A DNA stretch of 6,541 bases. Origin: Chitinophagaceae bacterium (GTDB lineage Bacteria > Bacteroidota > Bacteroidia > Chitinophagales > Chitinophagaceae). Location of the stretch: positions 1 through 6,541 of the forward strand of contig JADGPY010000364.1 in NCBI GenBank assembly GCA_017882205.1, given 5' to 3'. This document shows, piece by piece, positions 5,859-6,541 of this stretch; the stretch's first letter is position 1; each line of letters begins with the position of its first letter. A program made the translations under genes and the position numbers. The notes under the pieces were generated by a model that saw only the letters and a list, made by a program, of their open reading frames with translations, searched no databases and had not been told where the DNA came from.

Positions 5859-6541
5859 CTAATTGTTTAAGTCAATTTCCTTTAGTATAATTGAATTTCC
5901 TAATAACGTACCTGCTGTACATTCCGTGATAAGAACATCCACATAATCGCCTTTATATATTGACACTTCGGGTTTTGGAAATACAACCACTTTATTATCA
6001 TCACTCCTGCCTGCCCAATGGTCATCACTTTTTTTAGAATTTCCTTCGATAAGCACCCTCATTGTTTTACCAAGCATAGCTTGCATACTTGCAAGTGATT
6101 GTTCGCGATGCAGCGCCACTATTTCCTGAAGTCTGCGTTTTTTTATTAGTTCAGGTACATCATCCGTAAATCTTTTAGCAGCAAGGGTTCCGGGCCTCTC
6201 TGAATAGCAGTACATATAAGCAAGATCGTATCTGCATTCCTGCATTAGACTCATCGTCTGTTGATGGTCTTCTTCAGTTTCGGTGCAAAATCCTGAGATC
6301 ACATCAGTGGATAATCCACAGCCAGGAATTATTTCCCGGATCCTTTGCACTTTTGAGAGGTACCATTCCCTTGAATAGGTTCTGTTCATCATTTGCAATA
6401 TTCTGCTACTTCCGCTTTGAACTGGCAAATGAATGTAATTACAGATGTTGTCATATTTTGCTATGGTATATAAAACATCATCTGTGATATCTTTTGGATG
6501 GGATGTCGAAAAGCGAATGCGTAACAATGGTGAGATCTGCG
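5859..6541 (-). CDS. miaB: tRNA-2-methylthio-N6-dimethylallyladenosine synthase MiaB, C-terminal part (5' end beyond window)
   Basis: The 3' portion of miaB, whose radical-SAM enzyme adds a methylthio group to i6A37 of tRNAs reading U-starting codons. The frame stays open to the window edge, reading Q-I-S-P before L-L-R-I-R-F-S-T-S-H-P. The TTG at 6527 is therefore an internal Leu and not the start. Visible are the later radical-SAM strands with H-L-P-V-Q-S-G-S (6408-6431), which favours MiaB over RimO (P-L-Q-H) and MtaB. Next come S-T-D-V-I-S-G-F, Y-S-E-R-P-G-T, and a C-terminal TRAM RNA-binding domain (roughly the last 70 residues, with GRSDDNKVVVFP). The N-terminal methylthiotransferase domain and the CxxxCxxC cluster motif lie outside the window. 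It is the most upstream visible gene of the block ending at secG. Confidence 0.95.
   Translation of the reverse strand, partial: QISPLLRIRFSTSHPKDITDDVLYTIAKYDNICNYIHLPVQSGSSRILQMMNRTYSREWYLSKVQRIREIIPGCGLSTDVISGFCTETEEDHQQTMSLMQECRYDLAYMYCYSERPGTLAAKRFTDDVPELIKKRRLQEIVALHREQSLASMQAMLGKTMRVLIEGNSKKSDDHWAGRSDDNKVVVFPKPEVSIYKGDYVDVLITECTAGTLLGNSIILKEIDLNN

Noticed and set aside
6525..6527. TTG as a start codon for the miaB frame
   Set aside because: The frame continues to the window edge and the residues before it fit the MiaB family, so this is an internal Leu in a truncated gene.

Overview
The window reads as an ordinary core-genome segment of a Bacteroidota bacterium, most likely a Chitinophagaceae-like lineage (inference). 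The evidence is AT-rich DNA, the Bacteroidota-type LptE and SecG proteins, weak Shine-Dalgarno signals before most starts, and the gene order miaB / sigma-54 activator / lptE / small helical protein / secG. All eight genes lie on the minus strand, so transcription runs from position 6541 towards position 1. No gene-free stretch exceeds 300 bases. I see no RNA gene, mobile element, CRISPR array or attachment site.

Right block (6541 to 2979): the 3' two-fifths or so of miaB (tRNA methylthiotransferase), a stand-alone sigma-54 enhancer-binding protein, the LPS-assembly lipoprotein LptE, an uncharacterised 224-residue helical protein with a TPR-like C-terminus, and secG. Gaps between these genes are 1 to about 56 nt, so they look like one transcription unit. 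It ends at a clean intrinsic terminator at 2908-2938. The unit combines tRNA modification, a transcription factor, outer-membrane LPS export and the Sec channel.

Left block (2878 to 32): mltG (inner-membrane endolytic transglycosylase that ends glycan strands), a YihY/BrkB-family six-helix membrane protein, and an exported thioredoxin-like protein with a CxxC site and a conserved C-terminal Cys motif. The 128-nt gap between mltG and the yihY-like gene holds a compact hairpin and a 10-bp perfect inverted repeat with a competing internal stem. This is the only intergenic structure besides the terminator that stands out.

The common theme is the cell envelope: LPS transport, protein export, peptidoglycan processing, a membrane protein and a periplasmic redox protein. 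The points most worth a second look are the sensor-less sigma-54 activator with a roughly 100-residue linker before its DNA-binding helices, the mltG-yihY intergenic RNA structure, and the uncharacterised protein between lptE and secG. I found no convincing evidence of a wholly new system.
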